Positions 11,129 to 21,294 of a stretch of 64,000 nucleotides of DNA are shown in pieces; position 1 is the first letter of the stretch; each line of letters starts with the position of its first letter. The stretch is from Candidatus Nitrotoga sp. MKT (lineage in GTDB: Bacteria; Pseudomonadota; Gammaproteobacteria; Burkholderiales; Gallionellaceae). The notes under the pieces were generated by a model that saw only the letters and a program-made list of their open reading frames with translations, did not search any database and was not told where the DNA came from. Made by a program: the position numbers and the translations under genes. The stretch covers positions 124,001-188,000 of the forward strand of contig QFXH01000006.1 of assembly GCA_003402345.1 (NCBI GenBank), read 5' to 3'.

Positions 11129-13060
11129 TCAGGCACTACGCAAAAAATCCACCGCCTCACTTAAATCCCGTGTACGTTTGAATGGCGGTAAGCTCTGCCA
11201 TATGCGCTTGCCGTAGGATTTTGCTATCAAACGCGGGTCGCAGATCATTAATACGCCACGATCGGTCTCATCCCGGATCAAGCGTCCTGCACCTTGCTTA
11301 AGATTAATGACCGTGCGGGGCAACTGATATTCCATGAAGGCGTTACGTCCCTGGCTGGTGATCTGTGCAAGGCGCGCCGCCAGCACTGGGTCATCCGGCG
11401 GAGCGAACGGCAGTTTATCTATTACCACTAGCGAAAGCGCTTCACCGCGTACATCCACGCCTTCCCAAAACGATTGGCTGCCCAACAATATGGCATTGCC
11501 GTGCTCGCGAAAACGGTCCAATAACTCGTTACGCGAACCTTCGCCTTGTAGCATCAACGGATAATCAAGTTTTTTGCGCTCGAACTCAGCCGTTAAAATC
11601 TCATGCGCGCGTTGCATAGCGCGCAGGCTGGTAAACAGCAAAAATGCACGCCCCTTGCTGGCTTCGATCAATGGCAGAGCCGCCAGCACCACCGCTTCGG
11701 TATAACCAGGATTATTCGGATCGAGCATATTTTGGGGCACATATAGAAGCGCCTGCTCAGGGTAGTTAAAAGGGCTGTCCCAGCAAGCAGTTTGAGCCTC
11801 AAGCAACCCCATTTCAGATTGATAGTGCGAAAAATCCTGCTTCACTGTAATCGTGGCTGACGTAAAAATCCATGCGCGCGGATGGCCATTAATTTGCTTG
11901 GAAAATATTTCTGCGATAGACAGCGGCGTAGTGTTGAGCTGCACGGATTGGTGAAATATTTCCAGCCAGCGCACCCTATCCACCTGCTCTTTGTCCTGCC
12001 ATTGTGAAATTTTTTGTGCCATCACCTGCCCCCGTTGCCAGCAATTCTCAAGCCCCTCGCTGCGCTCCGCTTGCTTCTCCAACAGGTTGTTAACCTGCTT
12101 GAGTTTATCGTTCAGCACAGCAATGGCATCCGTCCAGCTGGATAAATCTTCAATGGCAATGGCAGTCATGCGCCCTTCCCTCTGTTTAAACACCAGGCGC
12201 AAATCACGTGCGGCCTTGTCCAACGAGTCCGTAGCGGTGGGAAGCGCGGCAAAGTCTTTAGCCGAAGTCGCCGCCTCCAAACGCGTATCCCGTGCCAATT
12301 CGATGATTTGTGAAGTCGAAATACTTTCGCCAAAAAACAAACTCGCAGTTTCAGGCAATTGGTGTGCTTCGTCGAAAATAACCGTATTGCAGGCTGGCAG
12401 CAGCTCCGCCAAACCTTCGTCGCGCAGCATCAAGTCGGCAAAAAACAAATGGTGGTTCACCACCACCACATCGGCCCGCATCGCCTCCTTGCGTGCCTTG
12501 AGTACAAAGCAATCCTTATGATGTGGGCACTCCTGCCCCAGGCAGTTATCGCGCGTTGAAGTCACCTGCATCCAGATAAGTGCATTTTCTGGCACATCGC
12601 TTACGCCACTTTTGTCGCCGGACTGGGTGATTTTCGCGTACTTCACAATTTTTGCTAGGTGGCGCGCATCTTCGCGTGTGGTAAAACGGCCATCAGACTG
12701 CGTGCGTTCGAGGTGATAATGGCACAGATAATTGGAACGGCCTTTGAGCAACGCTATCGAAACCGGTACTTTGAGCGCGTCACGCACCGTGGGCAAATCG
12801 CGCTGGAACAGCTGGTCTTGCAAATTTTTCGTGCCGGTGGAAATAATCACCTTGCCGCCTGCAAGCAGTGCAGGAACGAGATAGGCAAAAGTCTTGCCTG
12901 TTCCTGTGCCTGCCTCTGCGATAAGCTGGCCATTGACGGTAATTGCTTGTGCGATGGCTTGCGCCATTTCCACCTGCTGTGGACGCGCGCGAAAATTGGG
13001 GATGTGCTCGGCCAGCGCACCACTAGGCGAAAACAGGAAAGCGAGTTTTTTATCTATCAT
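11129..13060 (-). CDS. DinG/YoaA-family ATP-dependent DNA helicase
   Basis: RPQQVEMAQAIAQAI, AEAGTGTGKTFAYLVPAL, DEAH box, Cys cluster CLGQECPHHKDC. Start chosen at MIDKKLAF. Confidence 0.9.
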   Translation of the reverse strand: MIDKKLAFLFSPSGALAEHIPNFRARPQQVEMAQAIAQAITVNGQLIAEAGTGTGKTFAYLVPALLAGGKVIISTGTKNLQDQLFQRDLPTVRDALKVPVSIALLKGRSNYLCHYHLERTQSDGRFTTREDARHLAKIVKYAKITQSGDKSGVSDVPENALIWMQVTSTRDNCLGQECPHHKDCFVLKARKEAMRADVVVVNHHLFFADLMLRDEGLAELLPACNTVIFDEAHQLPETASLFFGESISTSQIIELARDTRLEAATSAKDFAALPTATDSLDKAARDLRLVFKQREGRMTAIAIEDLSSWTDAIAVLNDKLKQVNNLLEKQAERSEGLENCWQRGQVMAQKISQWQDKEQVDRVRWLEIFHQSVQLNTTPLSIAEIFSKQINGHPRAWIFTSATITVKQDFSHYQSEMGLLEAQTACWDSPFNYPEQALLYVPQNMLDPNNPGYTEAVVLAALPLIEASKGRAFLLFTSLRAMQRAHEILTAEFERKKLDYPLMLQGEGSRNELLDRFREHGNAILLGSQSFWEGVDVRGEALSLVVIDKLPFAPPDDPVLAARLAQITSQGRNAFMEYQLPRTVINLKQGAGRLIRDETDRGVLMICDPRLIAKSYGKRIWQSLPPFKRTRDLSEAVDFLRSA

Positions 13061-13370
13061 TGTTAAAACAGTAGTCCAACGAATCAAGCAGCAAATTGAT
13101 TTGCATGGTATCACTGCAAGAAAGCAACAGGTGACGGATAACCTGGGCAGGCCTGTTTCCGTTGCCAGTTATGGATAAATCAAATGTATCAGGCAATTGC
13201 CTACAGCCTGATACAGGGAACGGTAGCACCGATGCGGCTTGCACCAGTACTCGTTAGCCCCTCCCTTAAACAATTATTCTTGTTAATTAAAAAGGTACGG
13301 AACTTCTTCCGCTTTTGCCACTCAGAACTGCTACAATCTGCTAAGTTTTGTAGCAGATCATATCGAAACC

Positions 13371-13739
13371 GGGGGCGACTTGGCTTCGACGTGGGTTGCA
13401 AAGCAGTGTAGGGCATACCGAGGACCCGCAACCTCGTAAATCAGCTGGAAAACCAATAGTCGCAAACGACGAAACGTACGCTTTAGCCGCGTAAGCGGTT
13501 AGACCTCACACCCTGCTGTCCGTGGAGGGGCTCAAGGCCGCAAGGCCGCGATGAGTGAGGTCATATACACGGAATCGTGTCATGCAGGGTTACTTTGTAT
13601 GGCATTAAATTTAGGTAACTCGTTCGGTAGCAGCCTGTCGGTTGGCGTCTGCCGGATAAAATTAAAGAACTTGACTAAGTATGTAGAACTGCCTGTAGAG
13701 TGCTTGCGGACGCGGGTTCAATTCCCGCCGCCTCCACCA
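13371..13739 (+). ncRNA. ssrA: transfer-messenger RNA (tmRNA), tag peptide ANDETYALAA
   Basis: 5' GGGGGCGACTTGGCTTCGACG, tag ORF GCAAACGACGAAACGTACGCTTTAGCCGCGTAA at 13462-13494, 3' GACGCGGGTTCAATTCCCGCCGCCTCCACCA. Confidence 0.97.
13707..13732. repeat. attL core: direct repeat of the tmRNA 3' end
   Basis: CGGACGCGGGTTCAATTCCCGCCGCC identical to 40925-40950; match continues as CCACCAACAA after a 1-nt indel. Confidence 0.9.
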
Positions 13740-13760
13740 ACAATACCCCCAATGGGGTTC

Positions 13761-13788
13761 AACGCCGTCCGAGTGACGGCGTTTTTCT
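13761..13788 (+). terminator. Rho-independent terminator downstream of ssrA (island side of attL)
   Basis: AACGCCGTC-CGAGT-GACGGCGTTTTTCTTT stem-loop plus T tract. Confidence 0.7.
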
Positions 13789-13851
13789 TTGTGGTATCAA
13801 GCATTGATTGTCCATTAAAGACTTGCACAATCCTACAGCATCCGCGCATAA

Positions 13852-13915
13852 TGGGGGTATTGAAGGGGGTATTACCTCAAATTGAACCGGAGAATTTTAT
13901 ATGTCTGGGGGTATC
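13852..13915 (+). promoter_or_regulatory. putative integrase arm-type sites, repeated TGGGGGTATT
   Basis: TGGGGGTATT (13852), AGGGGGTATT (13864), TGGGGGTATC (13906), plus inverted AATACCCCCAAT at 13742-13753; same motif at 40847-40868. Confidence 0.5.
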
Positions 13916-15154
13916 GGTGGAAAGCTTACGGATAGGGCGATTAAAGCCTTTGTGGCAAAAGCGGAGCGCGGCAAGAAGCTTGCGGATGGGGGTGGCCTGC
14001 ATCTTTTCATCACCCCAGCCGGGGGAGCCACTTGGCGCATCAAGTACCGGATTGACGGCAAGGAGAAGATTTACTCCATCGGCGTTTACCCCGCCATTTC
14101 CTTGGCGGTGGCGCGTGTCGAGTTGAGCGAGGTCAAGGCGCTCATCCGCGAAAACAAAGACCCGGTTACCCAGCGCCGCATCAACCGGGCGGAAATCAGC
14201 GCATCCAGCGATAACACCTTTGAGGCCGTCGCGGGTGTGTGGCTGGCAATGAAACAGAAGGAATGGAGCGCAGGCCATTACACCAAGTCGGCGCGGGCAT
14301 TCGAGCGTGACATCTACCCGGCCATCGGCAAACTGCCCATCGCAAGCATCACCCCTGCCATCGTGGCAAAAGCCGTTGAAGACATCCACAAGCGCGACGT
14401 ACTCGAAACCGCCACACGCATCCTCCAGCATCTGAACGGCGTTTTTCGCTACTCACAAGCCAAGGGGCTATGCCGCGACAATCCCGCCCTGCCTGCCCGC
14501 GAGATACTACCCCGCAAGAAAGACACCGGGCGGATGCCTGCCTTGTTGGACTATGCCGCGCTGGGCGATGTGCTGCGCCGTGCGGATATGGCACGGCTGT
14601 CTCCATCCGTGCGCATGGCGCATCGCCTTTGCGCCTTTACGGCCATGCGCATCGGCAACGTGGTCAATGCCGAGTGGAAAGAGTTTCACCTGGACGACGA
14701 TCAACCCGTCTGGATCGTCCCGCGCGCAAAAATGAAAGTCACTTCCCGCCCCATAGACCACCGCGTCCCCCTGTGCCCAGAAATTGCCGCCGAGTTGCGC
14801 CAGTGGCAAAACGTGTTGGGCGGCAAAGGCTATGTGTTCCCTTCCCCCGCCGGGGGGAAACACATCGGGCGCGAATCTATCGAAAAGGTGTACCGCGTAA
14901 CCTTGGGGCTGAATGGAAAACATTCGCCCCACGGGTGGCGCAGTTCATTTTCCACACTGGCGCGCGATAACGGCACTGCACGCGACGTGGTGGAGCTTGC
15001 CCTAGACCATGCCCACGACAACGAAGTTGCGCGCGCCTATGACCGTGGTGAGCGGTTTGATGAGCGGGTAAAACTGTTTCAGTGGTGGGGAAAACAACTT
15101 GCCGCCGCGCAACGCGGGGCAACGATTATCCCGTTAAAAACCAAAGCGGCTTGA
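13901..15154 (+). CDS. tyrosine recombinase/integrase, P4-type with DUF4102-like N-terminus
   Basis: LTDRAIKAFVAKAERGKKLADGGGLHLFITPAGGATWRIKYRIDGKEKIYSIGVYPAISLAVAR; C-terminal HGWRSSFSTLARDNG; adjacent to tmRNA. Confidence 0.95.
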   Translation: MSGGIGGKLTDRAIKAFVAKAERGKKLADGGGLHLFITPAGGATWRIKYRIDGKEKIYSIGVYPAISLAVARVELSEVKALIRENKDPVTQRRINRAEISASSDNTFEAVAGVWLAMKQKEWSAGHYTKSARAFERDIYPAIGKLPIASITPAIVAKAVEDIHKRDVLETATRILQHLNGVFRYSQAKGLCRDNPALPAREILPRKKDTGRMPALLDYAALGDVLRRADMARLSPSVRMAHRLCAFTAMRIGNVVNAEWKEFHLDDDQPVWIVPRAKMKVTSRPIDHRVPLCPEIAAELRQWQNVLGGKGYVFPSPAGGKHIGRESIEKVYRVTLGLNGKHSPHGWRSSFSTLARDNGTARDVVELALDHAHDNEVARAYDRGERFDERVKLFQWWGKQLAAAQRGATIIPLKTKAA

Positions 15155-15199
15155 TGCTTGGTGCGATACTGCTACAGTCGACTTCAGTAGTATAAAATC

Positions 15200-16900
15200 T
15201 TATTCAGAAAGAAAGTCGTTGAGCCGCTTTACTATCAGCTCACGCCGATTCCTCAAAAAATCTTTGTAGCTAGCCACCCCTAGAAGCACCTGCGCTGTCG
15301 GAATACACTGTTTCTCGAATGCAGCTTTACCAGCTTTCTCGATCATTGGTGGCAAATATTGACTGGGCTCCTTGTCACTAATCTGGCGATTGGTCTTTCC
15401 GCTGATAAAGCACAAGTTGGCAATATCATCTGATTCGCGCGAAGTGTAAGCACTTTTAAGCACTGCTTTCGGAAAAATGTGATGAAACTGGAGACGGTGG
15501 TGCGCACCCTCGTGGTCAAGCGCAATTGCCAAGTTCGAACGCCAGTCTTTTGCACCGTCGGCACGAAATGCAAGGAACATAGTCTTGAATAGAGCACTGC
15601 GCTGATTACGACCTTCGAGTTCCCCGGCAGAAATATCCAAACGCCCTACCTGCGACCGCAGACGGTCGATCAGTTCTTCAGCACCACCACCCGCACGCAG
15701 TATGGCGAGGTCTTGGTCTAGCAGTGTTTCACTGGAACCGCGTGAATAGCGTCCCTTCGCATTCGCAGCGAGAACCCAATACCTCAGTCGCCGCGATTCA
15801 TCTTCCGCAATCTGATAATTCCGCTTGTGCCCATAGTAGCCCAAAGCCACCAGCAGAAATGGCGACGACAATAGCGCCGGGCCGTTGATACCGGCATTAT
15901 TCCTCAGGAAATTTATCGCAAATTCCATCCCCGGTACACTGTCTTTCCAAGCCTGCTGTAAGGTCTCAATGGAAAGCTTACCTACCGTAAGAAAACGCGA
16001 CTGCCCGGTACCAAAGGCAACCATGTTTTTCAGATATAAGCCAAGATCAAGGTCGAATCCTGCCTTGATGCACTGAGATTGAAATGCTTGAAAGATCTTG
16101 AGCGCACCCCGCCATTTAGCGGTGATCTGCGCCAGTGCCAAGTCGGAACTACGCAGCTTGGCACCCAGTGAATTCACACGAACAAATATTTCTGTTACCT
16201 CGTCGTAGGAAAGACGCCGCTCCAACACATCCATACGGTAAACATACTTGCGGACACCGCGCAGCTTGGCAAGACGTTGACTGTACTTTTCATATCTGAG
16301 GTCTTCAAAGCTTGTAATACCAGCTCGCTTAAGGAATTGCGCATCACTATCTGTTTTAAATACCTCTGTTACCTTCACCCACTGTGGCAGCTGTTCCAGT
16401 TTTCGAGTGGCCACCACAAAGGTCATACGGTCGAAACGTTTTTGCAGTTCATCCTCACTTGAATCTGCCTCTTCATCAGTAAGCTCCTCATCGTCTTCCC
16501 CATCGCCACCATCCTCATCAACTTCAGTCACAACTGTTAGTTGATCAGGGTGCTCCAGATTGAAAAGTAATTCGATTGGCCGCTGACGCCCACGTACATT
16601 TACTTGCTCGCCCCGGATCACCGCCGACAGGGATGTCAGGCGCTGCTGGCCGTCAAGTAAAAGGCGTGTGCTCTGATAGGGATTTTTTTGTTGTTCAATG
16701 GCAAACTCTTGGAGCGGCACAGCCTCGTCTGCTTCCCACAGCAAAATCGCACCTGATGGGTAGTCACGATAAAGGGAATCAAGTAAGTCGCGCACACGGG
16801 TAGATCGCCAGACATAGCGGCGCTGCATTTCCGGTAAGCGCAACTCACCGCGCTCAATCATGCCTACAAGTTCCTCTACGGATGCTTCAGCTTTGGCCAT
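15200..16900 (-). CDS. DUF262 domain protein with C-terminal HNH-like region (GmrSD-related)
   Basis: LPEMQRRYVWRSTRVRDLLDSLYRDYPSGAILLWE (DUF262); HRLQFHHIFPKAVLKS...DIANLCFISGKTNRQISDKEPSQYLP (HNH-like). Confidence 0.88.
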   Translation of the reverse strand: MAKAEASVEELVGMIERGELRLPEMQRRYVWRSTRVRDLLDSLYRDYPSGAILLWEADEAVPLQEFAIEQQKNPYQSTRLLLDGQQRLTSLSAVIRGEQVNVRGRQRPIELLFNLEHPDQLTVVTEVDEDGGDGEDDEELTDEEADSSEDELQKRFDRMTFVVATRKLEQLPQWVKVTEVFKTDSDAQFLKRAGITSFEDLRYEKYSQRLAKLRGVRKYVYRMDVLERRLSYDEVTEIFVRVNSLGAKLRSSDLALAQITAKWRGALKIFQAFQSQCIKAGFDLDLGLYLKNMVAFGTGQSRFLTVGKLSIETLQQAWKDSVPGMEFAINFLRNNAGINGPALLSSPFLLVALGYYGHKRNYQIAEDESRRLRYWVLAANAKGRYSRGSSETLLDQDLAILRAGGGAEELIDRLRSQVGRLDISAGELEGRNQRSALFKTMFLAFRADGAKDWRSNLAIALDHEGAHHRLQFHHIFPKAVLKSAYTSRESDDIANLCFISGKTNRQISDKEPSQYLPPMIEKAGKAAFEKQCIPTAQVLLGVASYKDFLRNRRELIVKRLNDFLSE

Positions 16901-16924
16901 AAGGCCCCCTTTATATAATCAAAC

Positions 16925-19606
16925 CTAAAACTGTCCGGCCAAACCATCCAGCGTCATGTTCACCGCAATTGCATTATGCGGAATCAGCACATAACGCCAA
17001 GGCTTGCCGCCATTGGCAAGCGCATAGTCAGAAGCATTTCTGCACCACCTGATTGCTGCTTCCTTTTTAGCTAATACAACGGGATCGGTCATCTGGTTGC
17101 TGGCTTTGGGTTCCAGCATATAGATTGCATCTTTTGATTCAGCTACGAAATCAGGCTGATATTCGGGATGATCAGCTCCCTGCTTATAGAAAATCAGGAA
17201 TTGCCCCTTGGCTGGTTTAAACCACTTCTGTGCATCACGCTCAAGGATAACTGCCAGCACGCGTTCTGCTTCAGAGGCGAATTTTTGCACTGGATATAGG
17301 CAACACTTGAAGCCGCCGAACACATATTTCGACATATTGCTCTTGTCATCGGGCGAGACATGGTAGTCCGCAGTTGGCTCATTGACCGAATAGGTGTAGG
17401 CGCTAGGCTTGAGTTCCACATACCCTTTGCTCACCACCACTTCGTATTCAACCTCCTCTTCCCAGCTATGATCCTGCATCTGCGCATGGATGAATTTGGC
17501 AATATCGCGCTGGTAGCAGCGCAACACCTTGCGGGTTTCATCCTCGGTTAGATAACTGCAAAGGTGCTTAACGGTTTGCTTGGCCAAGTCATACAACAAG
17601 TCAGCCTGGTCGTCGTAAGAGACATCGTCAAAATCCATCAAACCGCTGACGACATAATCCTCTATCCGCTTCTCCTCAATACCGCCAACACCCAGCGACA
17701 CCTCATCCCGCTGGCCGGTGCGCAGGTGCTGTATCCATAGCTCATCGGATACTGCCGGATATTTCAGCGTATCCAGCTTCAGGGTGAACGGCTTGAATCC
17801 TGCTTTTACCTCGCCCTTAGGTACAACCAGAATGCGAGGGATTTCTATCGTCTGTTGCGTAACCAGTTCGACTGTCCTTGCTACAACAGCGGCGAAGTCA
17901 GGCCGCTCGGTCACACCCTCCAACTCCATCTGTGTGGGGCGATGCTGTTCTTTTATAGCTTTGACGATAGCGGCCTGTACCTCGGGATTTTTCAAGTGCG
18001 CTAGTGTAGGCACAGCCGCCGGCTGATTCTCCATCTTGCGTATTACTTCATAAGCAATCTGCGCGACCTTTTGCTCTTCCGGCTTGGTGAAGACGGGCTG
18101 CACATCCTGCCCAGCTATCATCGTGCTGGCAGTGGCATCGGCTGGTTTCAAACCCAGCTTGGCAGCGAGTTGCGATTGCGAAAAGATGGTCGCCGTCTTC
18201 TGGCCGAAGTCATCGTCATCCAGTATCACCGCCTTCAGGTGGATAGCGGAATCGGGCCGGGTCGCCTCGTTGATGATTTCCTGAAACTTGTCGTGAGCGA
18301 CAATGTTCAGCCTGTCCACCGCAGTCACACCGGTACGCTTGCCATAAGGCAGACGCAAGCCGCGCCCGATGGATTGCTCAATCAAGGTGCGCGCATTGGC
18401 GGCGCGCAACGGCACGATGGTATAGAGGTTGGTCACGTCCCAGCCTTCTTTCAGCATGTTGACGTGGATAACAATCTCCGTTGGCTCTTCGGTGTGTTCC
18501 ACCTTCAGCAGCCGTTCGATCATCTCCTCCTCTTCGGCACCGGTACGGCTCGAATCAACCTGAATGACCTTGTCTTTGTAGCGTCCCTCAAAAAACTCAT
18601 CCGACTTTATCAATGCGGTCAATTGCCCGGCATGGGTCGTGTCCCGCGCAATCACCAGCAGGAAGGGTTTGACGATCTTGTTATCGGTTTCGCGGGCGTA
18701 AGTCTCCAGCTCCACCTTCACGCTCTCATGCAAGCGCAAACCGTCTTCCATCTTCATGCGCTCGATCTCTTCCGGCGACATTCCCGCCGGATTGAAATTC
18801 TTGCGCGTCACCACGGCAGGCTCTTTCACAAAGCCGTCTTCCATCGCCTTGCCCAATGGGTAATCCAGAATGACATTCTTGAACGGCACGGCTCCCTTGG
18901 TGCCTTCGACAAACGGTGTAGCAGTCAACTCCAGCCCCAGAATCGGCTTCAGCTCATTGATCGCCCTGATCCCCGCACTGGCGCGGTAACGATGCGATTC
19001 ATCCATCAGCATAACCAGATCAGGCAATCCGGCCAGATAATCGAAATAGCTTTCGCCGATATATTCCGACAGCCGCTTGATGCGCGGAGACTTGCCACCT
19101 CGCACCTCGGAATTGATCTTGGAAATATTGAAGATGTTTATCTTGCAGCGCAGCAATTCATCAAACAGCGTGCCGGTCATTGATTCGTAATTGTCGCCGG
19201 TAATGATTGCGGGCGCATCAATAGCAAATTCCGAGATACCCTTAAACACATACTTCGGGTGTGTGCGGTCGCTGAAATCCGTAATCAGCTTGTTATAGAT
19301 GGTCAGGTTCGGTGCCAGCACAAAGAAATTGTTGATGCCGTGCGCCAGATGCAGATAGCTGATGAATGCTCCCATCAAGCGCGTCTTACCCACGCCCGTG
19401 GCTAGTGCAAAACACAAAGATGGAAACTCGCGCTCGAAGTCGGACACTGACGGGAACTCGCTATGAATGATCTCCAGCGCAGCAGCAACGTCCGCCCCTT
19501 TTCTTGGCGGAATTATTTCGGTTATGCGGTCGAGAATTTCCAGCGAGCGGCGTTGCGGTACGCGTAAACTTAACCGCCCGGCGATAGCATTTACGTGGCG
19601 GTTCAT
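16925..19606 (-). CDS. type III restriction enzyme Res subunit (DEAD/DEAH helicase-nuclease)
   Basis: LATGVGKTRLMGAF, LMDESHRYRASAG, LELTATPF, EQSIGRGLRLPYG; start overlaps the mod stop (ATGA). Confidence 0.9.
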   Translation of the reverse strand: MNRHVNAIAGRLSLRVPQRRSLEILDRITEIIPPRKGADVAAALEIIHSEFPSVSDFEREFPSLCFALATGVGKTRLMGAFISYLHLAHGINNFFVLAPNLTIYNKLITDFSDRTHPKYVFKGISEFAIDAPAIITGDNYESMTGTLFDELLRCKINIFNISKINSEVRGGKSPRIKRLSEYIGESYFDYLAGLPDLVMLMDESHRYRASAGIRAINELKPILGLELTATPFVEGTKGAVPFKNVILDYPLGKAMEDGFVKEPAVVTRKNFNPAGMSPEEIERMKMEDGLRLHESVKVELETYARETDNKIVKPFLLVIARDTTHAGQLTALIKSDEFFEGRYKDKVIQVDSSRTGAEEEEMIERLLKVEHTEEPTEIVIHVNMLKEGWDVTNLYTIVPLRAANARTLIEQSIGRGLRLPYGKRTGVTAVDRLNIVAHDKFQEIINEATRPDSAIHLKAVILDDDDFGQKTATIFSQSQLAAKLGLKPADATASTMIAGQDVQPVFTKPEEQKVAQIAYEVIRKMENQPAAVPTLAHLKNPEVQAAIVKAIKEQHRPTQMELEGVTERPDFAAVVARTVELVTQQTIEIPRILVVPKGEVKAGFKPFTLKLDTLKYPAVSDELWIQHLRTGQRDEVSLGVGGIEEKRIEDYVVSGLMDFDDVSYDDQADLLYDLAKQTVKHLCSYLTEDETRKVLRCYQRDIAKFIHAQMQDHSWEEEVEYEVVVSKGYVELKPSAYTYSVNEPTADYHVSPDDKSNMSKYVFGGFKCCLYPVQKFASEAERVLAVILERDAQKWFKPAKGQFLIFYKQGADHPEYQPDFVAESKDAIYMLEPKASNQMTDPVVLAKKEAAIRWCRNASDYALANGGKPWRYVLIPHNAIAVNMTLDGLAGQF

Positions 19607-21291
19607 TTCGCATTCCCTTCATCAAACAATCCGCCTTGGGCTGTATTCACCCCGCGCGCTCCGGCTCTCCCAACCGATCGCCCTGAGCTTGTCGACGGGA
19701 TTGGGGGTGCCTTAGGTAAATTCTCCACCTGCAACGAATAATCATCATGCCCCCATTCGCAGCGCGACAGCACCTGCTTGGGAATCTTCTTCACAGTGAG
19801 GTTCGGATACTCGCCCCGGCCACGAAAAGCGGTGCATAACACCAACAAGCTACCCTCCGCACCCACCTCATCGGAAAGCTGCTGCAACTGCTCGTGGTTC
19901 AGGTTCGCCGTGGTGACGTAGATATAATCCCGCTCGGTGGAATGCCCGTGCATCCAGTAATGCGCATCGCTGGGCGTGTAGGTGAAGCCTTCCAGCTTGC
20001 ACAAGGCTTGCGCCAGCATCTCCGCGTTGTACTCCTTGTTGATGACCCACTGATTGTGCGCATCCTGCCGCAACAGGCTGGGCGCGAGTTTGTAATAGCG
20101 GAATCCGCCGCCGCCTTGCCAGCTCACTGCCTCGGAAATGCCGCCCTTATCCTCGCCGTCGATTACCTTTTGCAGGCGCGGGATGATGTGTGTGTGGCAA
20201 TGTTCGCCTAATTCAATCATGATCCAGCGGCGACCCATTTTGTGCGCAACCGCGCCGGTAGTGCCGGAACCGGCGAAGGAGTCGATGACTAGATCGCCGG
20301 GGTTGGTGGCGATTTCGAGAATGCGCTTGATAAGTCGCTCTGGTTTCGGGGTATCAAAAACATTCTGAGCACCATACAAACCAATCATTTCTTTTTTTGC
20401 TTCGTCTGTATGACCGACATCTTCATGAGGCCACCAGTTGTGAGGTGTCATGCCATCACGAACCTCTGAAAGAAACAGTTTTAACGCGGGCACTGTGTTG
20501 GTACCGTCACGCCCCCACCAAATTCGATTTTCATCAACATGGCGCTGGTGTGACTGCGGATCATATTTCCATGCTTTTTTTGTATTTTTAATTACGGCAC
20601 CAGTGTTTGGATTGACGATGTCGTAACAAAGATTTCGCCGCTTTTCTGGTGTTGCTTGATTGAGGTAATCAACGGCCTTCCAAGGCCCTCTTGAATCATT
20701 GTCCGGGTTTGAATATCGAGCCGTAGATTCTTTGGTGCGAGGTAGTAAGTTATTTTGGAATCGCTCACTCTTTGCATACACCAATACAAAGTCACAGATT
20801 GTCGCGATCCCTTGAAAGTTATTACTAACGCTGTATTTGCGCTGCCATGTGATAGTTGTTTTATAGTTTGGTCGCCCAAAAACCTCATCACACAACACCT
20901 TCAAATAATGGCACTCGTTGTCGTCTATCGAAATCCACAGCGAACCATCCTCCGACAGCAACCGCCGGATAATCTCCAGCCGGTCGCGCATCAGCGACAA
21001 CCAGATCGAATGCTCCACCCCGTCGTCGTAATGCGTGAACGCGCTGCCGGTGTTATACGGCGGATCAATAAACACGCACTTCACCTTCCCCGCAAACTCC
21101 GCCTCCAAAGCCTTCAACGCCAGCAAGTTGTCGCCAAAGATGAGCTGGTTGTCGAAGATGTCGTTATCCGTCATCCGATGCTTCGCGTGATAACTCATCA
21201 AAGGGTCTTCCAGTAAAATGCGCGGCTCCAGCTTGGGCCGGTTCTCCTTGCCGATCCAGGTGAGTTCGAGTTTCTGTTTCTTATTTATCAT
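19603..21291 (-). CDS. type III site-specific DNA methyltransferase (Mod)
   Basis: FIDPPYNTGSAFTHYDDG (DPPY); PGDLVIDSFAGSGTTGAVAHKMGRRWIMIE. Confidence 0.93.
   Translation of the reverse strand: MINKKQKLELTWIGKENRPKLEPRILLEDPLMSYHAKHRMTDNDIFDNQLIFGDNLLALKALEAEFAGKVKCVFIDPPYNTGSAFTHYDDGVEHSIWLSLMRDRLEIIRRLLSEDGSLWISIDDNECHYLKVLCDEVFGRPNYKTTITWQRKYSVSNNFQGIATICDFVLVYAKSERFQNNLLPRTKESTARYSNPDNDSRGPWKAVDYLNQATPEKRRNLCYDIVNPNTGAVIKNTKKAWKYDPQSHQRHVDENRIWWGRDGTNTVPALKLFLSEVRDGMTPHNWWPHEDVGHTDEAKKEMIGLYGAQNVFDTPKPERLIKRILEIATNPGDLVIDSFAGSGTTGAVAHKMGRRWIMIELGEHCHTHIIPRLQKVIDGEDKGGISEAVSWQGGGGFRYYKLAPSLLRQDAHNQWVINKEYNAEMLAQALCKLEGFTYTPSDAHYWMHGHSTERDYIYVTTANLNHEQLQQLSDEVGAEGSLLVLCTAFRGRGEYPNLTVKKIPKQVLSRCEWGHDDYSLQVENLPKAPPIPSTSSGRSVGRAGARGVNTAQGGLFDEGNAK
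19662..19710. repeat. dispersed GCTTGTCGAC-type repeat embedded in the 3' end of mod
   Basis: AACCGATCGCCCTGAGCTTGTCGACGGGA encodes PSTSSGRSVGRAG; related to the GCTTGTCGAA/TTCGACAGGCTCA repeats at 3.7 and 62.9 kb. Confidence 0.6.
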
Positions 21292-21294
21292 CTG

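Noticed and set aside
13551-14126. 191-aa plus-strand ORF
   Set aside because: Runs through the tmRNA 3' half and the integrase start in another frame; not compatible with the ssrA and integrase calls.
18071-19183. 370-aa plus-strand ORF
   Set aside because: Entirely antisense to the res gene; low-complexity, His/Arg/Gln-rich shadow translation of a real CDS.
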